Source: Onchocerca volvulus
Taxonomy: Eukaryota; Nematoda; Chromadorea; Rhabditida; Onchocercidae
Reading direction: 5' to 3'
DNA: 64,000 nucleotides
Assembly (NCBI GenBank): GCA_000499405.2
Contig: HG738137.1
Coordinates: 27,587,756-27,651,755 of the forward strand
The position numbers were made by a program, and so were the translations under genes. Below, in pieces: positions 46,932 through 60,469 of the stretch (within the stretch, counting starts at the first letter, position 1; every line of letters starts with the position of its first letter). The notes below the pieces were generated by a model. It searched no databases. It saw only the letters and a list, made by a program, of their open reading frames with translations, and was not told where the DNA came from.

Positions 46932-49900
46932 GCTACGTCAAATGTGATATCTAAATAGTTTACATCACCGTAATGATGACAATATTTTCTACATTGATAA
47001 AATTCAAACAAGAAATTAACATGAACATTTTCCATATTTGTCGAATGATTTTGATGCAATGTTAGCAATACGTATAGTAAACGTTATCCTAACACGTCAT
47101 AGATGGTTTACCATATAAATCAGTAAAGAAAAAATTGCTACGTAATTAAGTAACATAATATATGGAGTGAAATTTAAATGTAATTATGAAAAGCATTTTA
47201 ATGACACTTTTTTGTTATCTTTTTTTTCACTTCTATTTTAATTTTTTTTCTGAATTTGCAAAAAAGAAATTATGTGGAAATATAATTTATGGTACCTGTA
47301 ATCTACTTAAAAAAATAATTAATTGCATTATATATACATACAAACACCAACTGTTTACAGCTGTTCATCTTTTTTTTTTTGAGATTGCATGCACTTTTCT
47401 AATAAAATAAATTTACGGAATGTTGGTTATTTACATATGGAACGAATCTACTTGTATAAGTGCAAGCTAAGAATTATAAAAACTGACAAAATTAAAGTTT
47501 GCAAAAAAATTGCAATGCAATTATTGCAAATTATTAGATCAAATTACAGAAATAAAAATGACCAACAGATCATCGCTTATTCATTTGCTTCGATTTGATT
47601 CCATTCGCCATTTCAATTTTCATAAATCATATTCGCTAAGTGATGGCCTTGAGGCCTCCCTCTTTCAAAAATCCTTTGATAAATCAAATTATGAAAATTG
47701 AATAAAAGAAATAAAATATATCCCGACAATATGCTAAAGTTGGTCGATCAAAAAATCCATTCAATCCATTAGAGAAGTAATTTTGATGAATTTTAACTGA
47801 ACAGTAGAAATTTCGATAATATCAGTAAAGTTATAAACAAATAAATTGTAAAATTTCGGTGTCATTTGATGAATAGTCCTTTTAGAAGAGAGAACAGAAT
47901 TTAAAATTTAGCTCACTCAACATCTTTCATTGGAAAAAAAAAGAAGTTTCAGACATTTGCGTGCTTGATAAGTGACGATATTCGTTGAATTAAAAGCCAA
48001 GAGAAAAAGTTCTCTAGATAAATTACCATAGGCTGTGAATTCATTTCGATAAAGCTATCTTATAGAGCCTAGCTAGTCTTTTTAATAGCTTCATAGCTTC
48101 ATTTTTTATAAAACAAAATTTATGGTAATCATTTTTTTTGGTGCTTTAAATGTGAAAATACTGCATTATCATCTTATCACAAGGTCAATTTCTAAGTTGA
48201 AAAAAGGGAAAACAAAAAGTTGTATTTCAAGTTTATTCTAAATCTTTAAAATTTCACAAATTATAGTGAAAAAATGATAAATCATCAGACGTCAACTGAC
48301 GAAGCGAAGATGCATCCAACGAAAGATCAACAACAGCATGAATGCATCTGCACCTGCAAACTGATTGCAAGCAAGAGTGTCTGTTCTTGAAGATAATAAT
48401 AGAACGAACACAAAATTTAAAAAAAAGAAACGAAAAACAAAAAAAAAAAGCTAATGATAATAACATTTGTTAAAATTCTCAAAACAATTTGTCTATTTAA
48501 AATAAGATTCATAAAGAGATTTCAGAATTATCTTCTTTCTTTCCTTGTCATATAAATGAATGAATGTGTGATAAGTGTGATAAGAGTGATAAGAGAAATC
48601 AAAGAGTGAATGTCATCAAATTTTTATATAAACCTATTGAAATGACATACAAACAGGCTGCATTAGAACATTTTCTGATTAAAATGTGAGCAGAGAAGTT
48701 ATTGATAAGAATGAATAATTATAATTGTTTGCTAAATCTTTATCATTTGAATTTTGTTGTCTCGCGAAAGCTAAATCTGCGAAAATTCTCAATCTTTACA
48801 AAATTATAAGATGAAAAATATTGAAAAATAAATAAATAAATGACAAAAGTGAAGTTTGTAGAATCAAATGGGCAAATGAGTTAATGAATATATAAATACA
48901 TGGCAGAGAGAATTTCGCTGAATTATTCATATGATACGAAAATATTTTAATGTCGCAAACCTGAACCTGAAAGAATATAAATAAAACTGTACTAGAAAGT
49001 ACTTAAATCGATTAACTGTTTTTGTAATTTTACGAGAAATATCAGAAAATAATTCGAGTATTAACTGTGATAAGTGAAGGTACCAAAATAAATCAAACAT
49101 GAACATCTCATCTCCAAGGTAATTAACAATCTGATAAAGATCAAACAATTAACGAATAAAAAGATAAAGGAGAAATAAACATTTAACAGTGATATCATTA
49201 AGACGTAGTCTGATCATATTTCACATCCAATCACTTATCAATGATCAATTATCATGTTGTAATGTACAAGCCCATGAACATTACATATTTCTACTTAATT
49301 TCAAGCATTACTTTGATAGTGATTTTACTTTGTAAATTGATCGTTTTTAAATTTCATACAACAGCTATCACACCAAATACTTGCAATTAAACTTTAAACT
49401 GATAAATTAGTGATAGAAGGATTATGGAAAATAAAAATATTAATATTTATTAACAATTCTGTTGTTATAAAATTTTGCTGAATATATTGGATCATGTTAA
49501 ATATATTGCATTAAGATTTTACAAAATGCATGAAATTCAGAATTATTTTACTTTTTTTTTCTTTTTTATTTCTATGAAACTGATAACCGTCAACGAATTG
49601 ATTAATGATTAATGTCGTTTCATTTTTCCATCTTTTTTGCTATGCATTTAAAAATATGCACTTCTATGCAAATTAAATGTGAAATAGGTTGATCAAAATT
49701 GCACAACATGTTTACCTTCCTACGTATCCTTTAAGAATTCATAAATATTTATATTACTGCAGCTAATAAATAACAATGATAAATGTGCTAAAAAATGAAA
49801 TGGACCAGAAGAATTTTGCCATTAAAAAATATTTTCTTGACATTATTATTTTCTTTCTTTTCATTTTTCTTTTTTTTTTTTTTTCAAAAATAAATGTCTT

Positions 49901-50500
49901 TTTTTATTTGCACGATTTTCTTATTTGATACAAAATGTTTGTTACAAATGCGTAAGTAATTAGAAAGCTTCCACTTATTATCTTTTCGAAAGATTAAAAA
50001 AAAAAAGAATTTTAAGAATGAAATGACATTTTTTTTCTTTTTTTATTTACCGAAGAAATATCTATTATGAACACACAAAGTGCATAGCTAAGATTTGTTA
50101 GAGGTGACAGTTAGTGACAGTTGAAGAAAAAAATACGAAAATCAGTAAGAATTACTGAAAAAACAAATATTTATGTAATATATGACAAGTTTATATAAAT
50201 AGTAAGAGAGTTTTTTTTAGAGTTTTTCTTTTTCTTTTTTTTTTTTTTGATTAGTCATCTTCAATTCTTCTAGTGATGAATGATCATGATGATAAATATG
50301 ATGATAATCAATGCCAAAGGCAATCTTCAATCAAATATCTGAATCAGTAGAAAATAAACTAGTTCCTCTTCTCGATTATAATTTTTTTTCTCCCTCCCTC
50401 TCTCTTTCGCTTTTTTGTTGTTTCTAAAGTAAAAAGTAGATATTCAGTCATCATAGACATGTATTTATGAATAGAATAGAATCCACGGATAAATAAAACT
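46932..50500. other. gene-poor AT-rich region
   Basis: No gene that I can support. Weak candidates only: a + strand frame at 47510-47701 ending SDGLEASLFQKSFDKSNYEN, and a - strand frame after TTTGCAG at 48341 that encodes AVVDLSLDASSLRQLTSDDL before a stop. Neither has a second exon in phase or a recognised family. Confidence 0.3.
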
Positions 50501-50516
50501 TCGCTTATACGTATGA

Positions 50517-50690
50517 ATGACGCATCTGAAGGAAATGATGACAACCGATTTTGTTACGATTAAATAACGCATCTGAAGGAAATGATGACAAGCGATTTTC
50601 TTACGAATACATGACGCATCTGAAGGAAACAATGACAATCGATTTTTTAACGATTAAATGACGCATATGAAGGAAATGATGATAATGAAA
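50517..50690. repeat. minisatellite, four copies of about 47 bases
   Basis: Units start at about 50519, 50567, 50613 and 50660. Each carries ACGCATCTGAAGGAAATGAT, then GACAA(C/G/T)CGATTTT and a TTACGA(T/A)TA tail. The last unit is cut short. Confidence 0.85.
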
Positions 50691-50786
50691 TCCAGTAAAG
50701 AGAGTACTTAATCTCTTAATTCCTACATATGTATATATAAACAAAAAGCAGAAAGAAACAAAACAAAAATAAAAAAAAAAAGTGAT

Positions 50787-51000
50787 TTAAGAACGAAAGA
50801 AATTGCGGTAGCGATGGGAGCAAGCGGACGGCCAATCGGTCGATGCATCAACACGTTGAAGCATTTTTAACAATTTCAACAAAGAACAGGAAGCCAAGCA
50901 AACTGACGAATGATTAGAGATCGGCGACGGCGATGGCGGCGATGGAGCGGCGGTGTGATCTATCCAACCAACCATCTATCTATCTATCTTTTCATTCATC
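50787..51000. promoter_or_regulatory. GC-rich island, candidate promoter or 5' exon
   Basis: An island clearly richer in G+C than its surroundings, with GCGGACGGCCAATCGG and GGCGACGGCGATGGCGGCGA. A CCAAT motif lies in ACGGCCAATCGGTC. It is followed by CTAT/CATC simple sequence. It may mark the promoter or untranslated first exon of the leftward-transcribed mbl-1 or of the gene ending at 45424. A 62-codon antisense frame (Pro/Ser-rich) runs through it but has no recognised homology. Confidence 0.3.
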
Positions 51001-51059
51001 CGGTTATGTATAGTCCATCCATAACACTGCACCTCTCGATTCGGGGCACCTCATGCACC

Positions 51060-51566
51060 GTTCTCTCCGCAGTTTTTACTCTTCCGGTTTCTTATTTTTC
51101 CCCCAACCAATCCCTCTCTTTCTCGACTGCGTTCTATTATTGAAGTGATTAAGTAACAGATGTAATCGGTTTGAGAGAAAAATAAACTGATTTGACAACG
51201 TACATGCGCCAGACATATGTAAGATTTGGTACGTATATATGCGAACATATAAATAGAAAACCGCTCAATTTTTTCCAGATGAACGATAACAAATATGATT
51301 AGTTTGAGAGAAAAGTTTATTTTCGATTTCGTAACGTACGTACATCATGCATACGTAAGATTTGGCACGTACATATGGCGAACATATTGTTTTATTTTTA
51401 GCTTTTACTCTTTCAATTTCTAAATTTTTCCCCCGCTCTCTTTCGACTCTATTCTAAAATAATCGGTTTGAGAGAAAAGCGAAAATAAGCCGATTTGATG
51501 ACCTACGTACGCCGTACATGAGTAAGATTTGGCACGTATGTATGGCGGAAATATAAATAGAAAAAG
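51060..51566. repeat. three diverged tandem copies of a 110-200 base unit
   Basis: Each copy contains GGTTTGAGAGAAAA (second copy AGTTTGAGAGAAAA), an AACGTAC or ACCTACGTACG patch, GTAAGATTTGG(C/T)ACGTA and TATGGCGAACATA or close variants. The first and third copies also share a CT-rich CTTTTACTCTTTC...TTTTTCCCCC head that the middle one lacks. Confidence 0.75.
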
Positions 51567-51776
51567 ATTAAACGTATAACGCAAACACGCACATAGTGAT
51601 AGTTCACTCATATTGTTTACTAAAAACGACAGACTGATATGAAATAGCTATTTCTTGATTTTGTGTAATTTATTTATTTTTTGAAAAGATCGGATTCAAA
51701 GATTTCATCTAGCCACATTATATAGAATCAATCATATTGACTATATGATTCTAAAACGTAGAGACTAATTTGCGTG

Positions 51777-51858
51777 TTATTTGTAACAAATTTACGTACG
51801 ACGTGACATTTGTAACAAATTTTTACATGACGTGATATTTGTAACAAATTCACGTCAA
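51777..51858. repeat. three copies of TTTGTAACAAATTTACGT unit
   Basis: Three short units of about 30 bases, each with the palindromic TTTGTAACAAA core followed by ACGT(G/A)ACGTGA-like sequence. Confidence 0.75.
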
Positions 51859-54800
51859 ATATTATTTCCAAATTATTCCTGGAAATTTGAAATAATAATG
51901 AGAAGAAAGGAATAATAAAAACAACATTATTCCGTGTTCCTCTTTACAGCCTAATTTCATCATTCAGTCTAAGTCAGAAAATTAATTGCCATTAAAATTT
52001 TGCAGAAATGAACGTATCGCAGCTGACTCACACGTATTTGTTTGTTTGTATGCCAGTCGGCAGAAATGTAAAACAGGAAATGATTAAACGTTTAGAAGTG
52101 ATTAAACATACACATACAAAGACACATACATGGACATACACGTACGTAAACACATACACGGACGTATAACAAGATATCCATATAAGAGCGTAAAGATACG
52201 TAAACCCTTTCGAAATTATAACGACAAAGAAAAGAATAACCCAGTGATCAATTTGCTTGAATGTTCCCTAATGATCGCTTGTAATCCTATGAAGATTGTT
52301 CCGTCAATCAATAAATACATTTCATCCCTTTTCTTTTTTTTAAAATGTCTTTTATCTTTTAAAACTCTTAATAATTTAATTCAATGTTACAATAGAACTA
52401 TTCATATGGTAACAGCTTCCTCTTAGTTGTATTATTTCTGGCCTCTTGAACTTTCATTATTACAAATAAAAATTGTAAGAAGAAAAAGAAACTTCGAAAA
52501 GAGAAGCAAAATGTTTGAAATTTTGAAAGAAAAAAAAGAAAAGCATTTTCGGAAAATGAGATAGCGTCTTTCTGGATGATGATGACTTCTTTAAGAATAT
52601 CATCGGTTTTAGAAAAGGGAATGAAATTAAATGAGATGAAAACAAGAAAAAAGAATTGATGACACAATACGATATTCGCCAGATGACAATTATATCATAA
52701 TTATTAAAACAACTGCATAAAATAGCAGGAATACATCACTTTTTTGCTTTCAAATTAAAATTGCTATCCATTCTCGAAGGTCATCACATCATTCATTGGA
52801 TGATATACGATGCAATAATAGTACGAACAAAAAATTATAGCAATTTTTTACGATCAAAATTATAACTTCCGAGTAAAAATCTCGCCATTTTTACGACGAT
52901 AATTTTTGGTAAATATTTCATTTTGTTCAATGCGAAGAAAAAAAAAACTTTTCTTTACTTTAAGAATATTTTTCTTGTAGAAAGGGAAGATAAAAATTAC
53001 CCAAAGAATTAGAATATCAGAATTTTAATTAAATTATATTAAAATTAAAATGTCAAAAAGGTTAACTTTCTTCATATTTAGGCGCATCAAATTTTATTAT
53101 CTTTTCTAAAAAGGTAAAATGAATGCTAATAAAATAATTACTAAAAGTTTTAAAATTAACATAGCAAGTTTTGCAAAAATTGTTATGCAAAAATTGAACG
53201 GATATGCATTCACTAATTCATTAGTGATTCATTAATTCATTAATTAATTATTAATTCATTCGAAATTTCCGGGCTAAATCATAATTTGCAAAATAATATA
53301 TTATTTTATGCAACAAGCCAATTTCATTTTTCATCTCAATTGCTTCAGTTTCTTGTTTCATCATAATTTTTAAATTTTTCCGTTAAATTTAAAAAAAAAA
53401 AATTTTTTTTTCTTCAGTTGATCTAACAAAGATAAATTTAATGATTTCCTAGAGTTTCATGATTTGAATTTTCTTTTCACGAAAAATTTTTTCTTCTCAA
53501 AAGTTGTTTTTTTGATCAAAATGAATTTTTTCTTTTTTTTTTCTGTGAGAATTCTATGATACTGGTTTGTGAGTGTCTATTTTCGAAGAAGTTTACTTTT
53601 CTAGTTTTAATTTTATTGAACAGAATTTGAAATTATTCAGCTGAAATTTCCCTTTGGGAACAATGGAATGGCGCAAATTTCCTTACATTTTCTGATCTTT
53701 CTCTGAAACTAAGAATATGACGAAAAGTGAATGACTCAGGAGTAAGAATATGGAAGTTAGAATGATTCAGAAGTATGATTCAGCAATGCAAACATAGAAG
53801 TTAGTTTGAATTACCGTAACAAACTTACATTGCACTTCTACATCGTAGAAACAATTTTTTTTTCTTTTTTTTTCTTTTTTTTTGCATTATAGTTTGTTTC
53901 CTATTATAAAATGACCTTAATTTAAAAAAGATTAAATTTAACATCTAAATTTTCAATATATTAGTTAAATTTTCATTCCAATATTTCGAAGTAGAAAAGT
54001 TTGAAACCAAATATAGAAGTTTGTTCATTTGAATATACTTAAATAGCTAATAATTTTGGTATCTTTGGCTTCTGGATTTGAAGTTCAAAGTTAAACTTTG
54101 ATTGTTGAATAAGACATTCTCAGAATTGTTTCTGAAAGAATTTTTTGCAAACAAATCATAACACTAGTTGACTTATTTTGTCCTTTAACAAATTTTTTAT
54201 ATAAAATGCGAGAGTTGACACACAATTTATATACAAGAATTTTTTTATCCAAAAATGACTTGTCTTCGTATTGTCCAGTATGAATTCAAAAAAGGAATAA
54301 AATTTCATTTTGCTATAACTACAGATAAAATTTATATTTTGCTATACCTACAAATGAAATCTCCATATTCCAAAAGACATTTCAAAATGCATACTCTTTC
54401 AAGTACGAAAATTTGAAATTTGCAAAGACATGTGTTCTGATTCAATTCATGTATTAGTCACTTCTGCTTAATTCCCACATGTCAAAATAATCATAGTGAT
54501 GAATCTCTTATTTGTTTTAAATTAATTTCATTTAATCTATGATGATTTATTTGCCTTTTGAGATTACCGAATCTTCTACCATACATAACTATATAATTTA
54601 TTCTCATTTCTTCTTAATAATCGATAATTCAATATCTGAATGTCATACTGAAAGCAAAGAAGAAACTTTTTATTTTTATAATTAATTAATATACGAATTG
54701 TTTTTCTTTTAAATTTTTTGTTAATAATTAATGTACGAGTTGCTCTTTTTTTTTTTTTTTTAAATTTTAGATCTAACAAATGCTTGCTTCTTTCAACATT

Positions 54801-55390
54801 TCATTTCATCAAAGATCCGTATGTTAATTAACAAGAAGCTTGTTCATGAATGATCTATTACAAGCAAATTAACTGAAATTTTTAAAATGCTGAATGATGA
54901 TACAACAGTAATATTGGAAGATGTGAATAATTGAAAAAAGCTTGGCCAAGTGAAATTAAAGAAGCTTGGCCAAGTGGAATTAGATATTGTTTACGAAGAT
55001 GGAAAAGAGAATATAATAATATAATTTGGATGCTTGTTAACAGGAATGATCAAGAAGGTTGTAAAATGAATGAAATTAAGTAAATTTAAGTGCTTCTCAT
55101 GCAGTTTACGACATGAAATGTATATTATATTTGAAAGATATAGCCTAATTCCATCCTTTGATGTTGTCATTTGTGCGTGTCATCATTGGCCTTTCTTCCA
55201 TATATAGCAAGCAGCTAATCACAATTCGAGACTTGCCGGGCCAGTGATGGTCAATAGATTTTGAGCCTTATTGAAGCCTAGTGAATGCTTAAATATTCAA
55301 AAGCAAAAAGACAAAATGGAGCTTGATGATCAGGGCCCTGAATTGCCAAGAATACTCCTCTTATCTTGTCATGGGCTGCAAAGCTAAGCT
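51859..55390. other. gene-poor AT-rich region
   Basis: ACATACA-type simple sequence lies at 52105-52165, and many T- and A-runs are present. AAGCTTGGCCAAGTG is directly repeated at about 54939 and 54962. Around 52555-52650 and 54940-55080 all or most frames are open for 40-60 codons with protein-like content, but no splice-consistent gene could be built. Confidence 0.3.
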
Positions 55391-55398
55391 CATTTCAG

Positions 55399-55560
55399 AT
55401 GGATGATATAAACTATGGAAAGAAATCCCAATGGGCTATCCGAAAATCCAGGATATTGCCACATAGTATGTTGCTAAAACTATTGCTATTGTTGCTATTA
55501 TTTTGCCGCGGGAGTTTGACTTGTTTCTGGCTTCCAAAATATCAAAATGGCCAAGTGTAA
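55399..55560 (+). CDS. possible small single-pass membrane protein
   Basis: CATTTCAG directly precedes an ATG at 55399 that opens 53 codons. It begins MDDINYGKKSQWAIRKSRIL, then a Leu run (LLKLLLLLLLF), then CRGSLTCFWLPKYQNGQV and stop. The acceptor touching the ATG resembles a spliced-leader site. A good donor (GTATGTTG at 55466) also lies inside, so this could instead be a first exon that ends in phase 1. No family is recognised. The region 55200-55560 is less AT-rich than its flanks. Confidence 0.25.
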   Translation: MDDINYGKKSQWAIRKSRILPHSMLLKLLLLLLLFCRGSLTCFWLPKYQNGQV

Positions 55561-57477
55561 GATTTGAGCCAGAAGTTTGTTACTTGGGACGAAAGAGCGA
55601 CTAGTTAAAATTGAGAAACAAATTAGACCGTATTATCAATGAAAAGAATAATGTCATTTGAAATGAACAAATGAATGCAAAGAAAATTGAAGCCTTTAAT
55701 TCCTCATTTGCATTCTTGTTCTTCCTGTTCGTTTAAATGAGTTACATTTTTTATTTGAAAAAAGGCAAAAAAAAAAAAAAACGAAAAAAAGGCAAGCCAA
55801 TATCATTTCAAGAATTATCGGATTGCTTTTCAAACATAGACGGAAGACTGATTAATTCCTTTTCAGAAGATCTTAAAATTGTAGCCAAAATCCATTACTG
55901 CTACTATTACTATATTCTTTCAACAACAAAAAAAAAAAAATCCTTCTTCATTCCTAATCAACATAAATTTGCTTTTTTTTTCTTCTTGCATGCTTTTTTG
56001 CATGCATAAAAATGCCATTACTATTAGATGGGATAGTTTCCTTTTTGCGGATAGGTTTTTTTCCTCAAAAAAAAAAAAGGTTTGATTACGCAATAAATTA
56101 GGCATATATGTCAGCGAAATGCAAATTGAATTATGCAATTGGGAAAAATGATGGAAAAGATGAATGTCAAAAAGGCTTCCTGCATTTTCGGATAGATGAG
56201 GGATCAGATGAATCGAACTGATCAATGATATCAGTTTTTTTTTTCGATTGTAAATTCTTCCTAATCATTGTTGATCTATCTAGGATAAAATGATTCTTTC
56301 CTACATAATCTTTGATTTTCGAGTCCTTTTCCATGGAGAAATAATAATTAAATCTGTAAAATGAAAATTTTTAAAATTTAAATCTCTCCAAATTATTACA
56401 TGAAATGCAATGGTATGCTCTTTTTCATGAATATGAAAAACGATTGTTGTGTTTAACAAGATTTTTGAAGTTTTTTTTTTTTTTTTTTCTGTCTAAAAAT
56501 TACAATCTAATCAATAATGGAAAAGAAATTCTGGAAAATCATAATCACACAAGTATGACAGACACGAATTTTGAGCGTATATCATGTCAAAAATCATTTT
56601 TATGAAAAGCTAAATATTATCCTAAACGAAGATAAATCTCAATGGGTTTATTTTGAGGTGTATTTATAGATACAGATGATTTCAACTTCTGATATGGGCC
56701 TTACTAAAAAGATTTTGAAATGATAAATGTTAAGCTATCGCAATTAATCCGCCTGATGAATTATCGATGATCCAGATATCATCAGAATCTTAATTATCAG
56801 TATTTCAAAATTGACCCATTAACCTGATATCAAGTTGAAAAATTTTTTTTTTGAGTTTTTTGTGAAATTACAATGAAATAAAGAAATAAAGAAAAACTAA
56901 ATTTCGGAAATTGATTAATATAAAAACGCTTAAAACAAAATATAATGGAATATATCACGATCTCAAGTATCAAAAGTACTTCCACTTAATCTTTCAATAT
57001 GCAATAATATTAAAAAATTTTTCATAAATAAAAAAAGAATGTAATAATTCTTTTCTCCTGCCAAAATGATGAATATGATTCAATTCAAATTAAATATGCT
57101 AAAAATAGTCAAGATTTCTAAATATTAAACTTGAAATTTTACAAAAAAAAAATTCACTAAAATTTAAAAAATATATTGAAATTATTGAAGGAAAAAAAAT
57201 ATTTTCTATCTTTCAAAAAATTCGCAAAAAAAAAAAAAAACGCAACAAATTCTTTTGATGATAGCAAACTGTTGGCATCTTTATTAATTTTGATACAACA
57301 ATAGCTGAAGAAATGAATAATTCAAGTTCCGCTTTGTTAGTTTGAAATTGTGAATCGATGAATGAGTAGAACATGACTCGTCGATGTGGTCGAGAATGAT
57401 GATAATTGTATTTCTTCGAGATTAATGCCAAGGAACCACCGAAATTATCCTTTCGCAAAATAAACACAATGTTAGGC

Positions 57478-57512
57478 ACACAAATATACACACACACACA
57501 CACACACATACA
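57478..57512. repeat. (CA)n microsatellite
   Basis: ACACAAATATACACACACAC and on: about 12 CA units with one early break. Confidence 0.9.
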
Positions 57513-57704
57513 CTTCGTTGTGTAATTGATATATGCATATATGCCAGTGCTTGCAAAGTCAATTGCTAAATTGCAATCGAGAAATAGACTTTTCATTCAT
57601 TTTTAATTTTCATTTTACCAACATCAAAATGACCTCTCTTTTTTCTTTTTTGGCCAATTGAAAAGGATTTAATTTAAAATTGATTTGATTAGAATAATTG
57701 CATA

Positions 57705-58045
57705 TATTTTCATTATCGGAATAGTTGGAGTGAAAGAAAGAAAAAAGATTTAAAAATTAAAATAATTCGGAAATGCCTGATTAAACTAAAATAATTTAAT
57801 GTAAATTTTAATCGGAATAGTTAAAGTGGAAGAAAGGAAAAGGACTTAATAACTGGAATGATTCGAATTACATATATTTTCAAACTGAAATAATTTATTT
57901 AAACTTAATTTATCGGAATAATTAGAGTGGAAGAAAAGAAAAGGTATATAAAAATTGGAATGATTCGAAATTGTTGATTAAATTGAGATAAAATCAATAT
58001 AAATTTTTATTGGGATAGTTAAAGTCGGGGAGAAAGACGAATAAT
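57705..58045. repeat. four diverged tandem copies of a unit of about 100 bases
   Basis: Each copy carries ATCGGAATAGTT(G/A)(G/A)AGTG, then GAAGAAAGGAAAAG, then GGAATGATTCGAAAT (with variants) and an AAACTAAAATAATTTAATG-like spacer. Copies start near 57713, 57812, 57911 and 58008. Confidence 0.75.
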
Positions 58046-59631
58046 CTTATCTGATATATTTTTGACGCTAAATTTGGTAACAAAACAGAAGAAAAAAAAT
58101 ATCGTTTTATTATTGACGGTTTGTATGAAACGTCAATTTTTGGAATAGTGCTTACATTTTAAAATTTTTAGGATTTTACGAATTTCTCATATTACACTTT
58201 TTTTTAATCTTTGATTTAGAAATGCTGAAAACTGTGAAAGTTATTCACTTAAAAAATATAATTGTATCTAAACTGAAAAATTCAGAAGCAATAATCAACG
58301 TTTGATGACGTTATTTATTAGAAATTGGACAGCTGTCATTAATGCATAAAATTTTACATTTGAATCTTTCGACATGTTCATGATCTGTTTAAAATTTTTA
58401 TTAACGTATCAAAAAAGTATATTCCAGTCGTCATATTCAAAAAACAAACTAATATATTGTCAGTAATGAAATGAGGGAGAACGAATTATACAAATTAATT
58501 TATGAAGTAATGATGGTAAATAAAATTTTGGATTTTTTCGTAATTCTTTTGTATTTTCTAATACAATTTCTCGTATTATTTACAATTTATTTATTTTCAC
58601 ATTGTTTACAATTTTTTCGTCTTCTTCATGTTCGCATATCAGAAGACAATTTCTCTCCATGCATTTCTCTTCATCTCTCAATAAATTTTCAAGTTTTTTG
58701 CCAACCTAGATTGCTATCTCTTCCCAAACCAATTTTTAAATTTCTCCAATAATCTCCCTTCATTTATTTGCTACACAATCCTCCGGTATACAGAATAATG
58801 TAAATGCACATTTCATGATATTGTTAATACATCAGTTAAATAAATTGTCAATTTTTAAATAGAAGCCTTCCTTCTTTAATAGTTGAAATTTAGTCAAAAT
58901 TTCAATCTATGCTATAAAATCTTAAAAATAAGTTAACTGAATTCTAAGAATTAATTAAATTCTGTAAAGGTTTTGAAAAATTACCACAATTGTCAATAAT
59001 TTCCTAGTTAATAATTTAAAAAGTTCATTAATCGAATCAAATTTCGTTCAAATAAAACTTTTTTTAAGTAATTTGAACTATCAGATTCTTATTTTATTAA
59101 AAGGAATTCAACGAAGTCAGGTAAGAAAATATTAATCTACATCAAATTCTTGATGCAGTTCAATGATGGTTATTTTTGAGTGATCAAACATCCATTAATT
59201 GAAATGAAATTTGATTTATGAATCTATCTGCTTCCATTGACGTATTTTCTCAGAGATTATTTTCGTGAAAAAGGAAAATAAAACGAATGATAGAGTAAGC
59301 AACATTACAGAGTGTCGATTTTTTTATTTAAAATCTGAGCAAAAAAAAAAAAATTCATTGCGAATTTCCACATAATAAAGCTCGTTATATTCGGCAAAGC
59401 AAATAATTAGAGACCAGTCAAAATAACGATTTACTAGAATTGTGGGACGAAACGTCTTCAACCTATTCTCAAATTTTCAATGAGTATGCTGTCTTATTTG
59501 CTTAAATGAAACGTAAAAATTGAATGTGTAGTTCAAGTGGTCATTTTCGGTAAACCGAGTTGGTTGTAGAATGAATGAAATGTTGAGTTAAAGTATGAAT
59601 CTTCCGCTCAAGCGCTCTCCATTTTCAGTGA

Positions 59632-59692
59632 TTCTTTTTTTCAATGAAATTAATATTAATTTATTAAATATTAATTTCATTGAAAAAAAGAA
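59632..59692. repeat. perfect 26-base inverted repeat with 9-base loop
   Basis: The left arm TTCTTTTTTTCAATGAAATT...(59632-59657) is the exact reverse complement of 59667-59692. The loop is AATTTATTA. It is a strong hairpin in otherwise unstructured DNA. Confidence 0.9.
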
Positions 59693-60469
59693 CCATTCAT
59701 TTAGAGATTATTCAGATTATTTATTCCATTCGTCATATAAACAATAAACAAGTGAACAATTAGAAACCGAATTGGTAGCTAAATCAAAACCGAGAAATGC
59801 GTTTATCATTTCATCTCATCCATCGAAAATTAGAAATTGAAATCAACAACTTACTAGAATTTAACAGTTCACTAGAAGTAAATTTCAAAAGAAAATATAA
59901 CAAATGAAAGTGTTTTGTAATTTAAGCTCGGAATTAAAACAATGCTAGTTCGAAGCTCGAATTTTTTAAAATCGAAATATTCGGTTTTTAAAACTTCACA
60001 AAATTTTTGATGTGCCATTTGTATTCAATATAAAACAAGAGAATTTGGCTACAAGTATGAAATGTCAACAAAATGTTTGAGAAAAAGCACTTTTCCGTCT
60101 TTTTATAAATATAAAATGAATGAATGTTATATTGAGACTATTTTAGTATTCAAATGAAATTGGTACTTCAAATCAAATCCAATAAATGATAACAGCAGCA
60201 ACAGTTTAAAAACATCTATTTTACAAATGAACAACCTTTTAAACAAACAAGTGTACAATGCATAAAAAAATAATAATTCAATGATTTTAATGACCCGAAA
60301 TGAAGAATAAACGAAAAAAAAAAATTAAATTAATAGAAAGTATAGAAATAGTTCATCACCTTAATATTATTTATAAGAATGGATGAAAGAGAAAGGTTAC
60401 TGCATCGATTTTTCTAAATTTCTTCATCTTATGATAAATCTTTAGTAATTGATCAGACATCTTTTAATT

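Noticed and set aside
47510..47701. 63-codon + strand frame with protein-like end
   Set aside because: No second exon in phase and no recognised family; too little to call.
58471..58752. 93-codon + strand hydrophobic frame
   Set aside because: Phe/Leu/Ile-rich as expected from T-rich DNA, single frame, no family and no start context.
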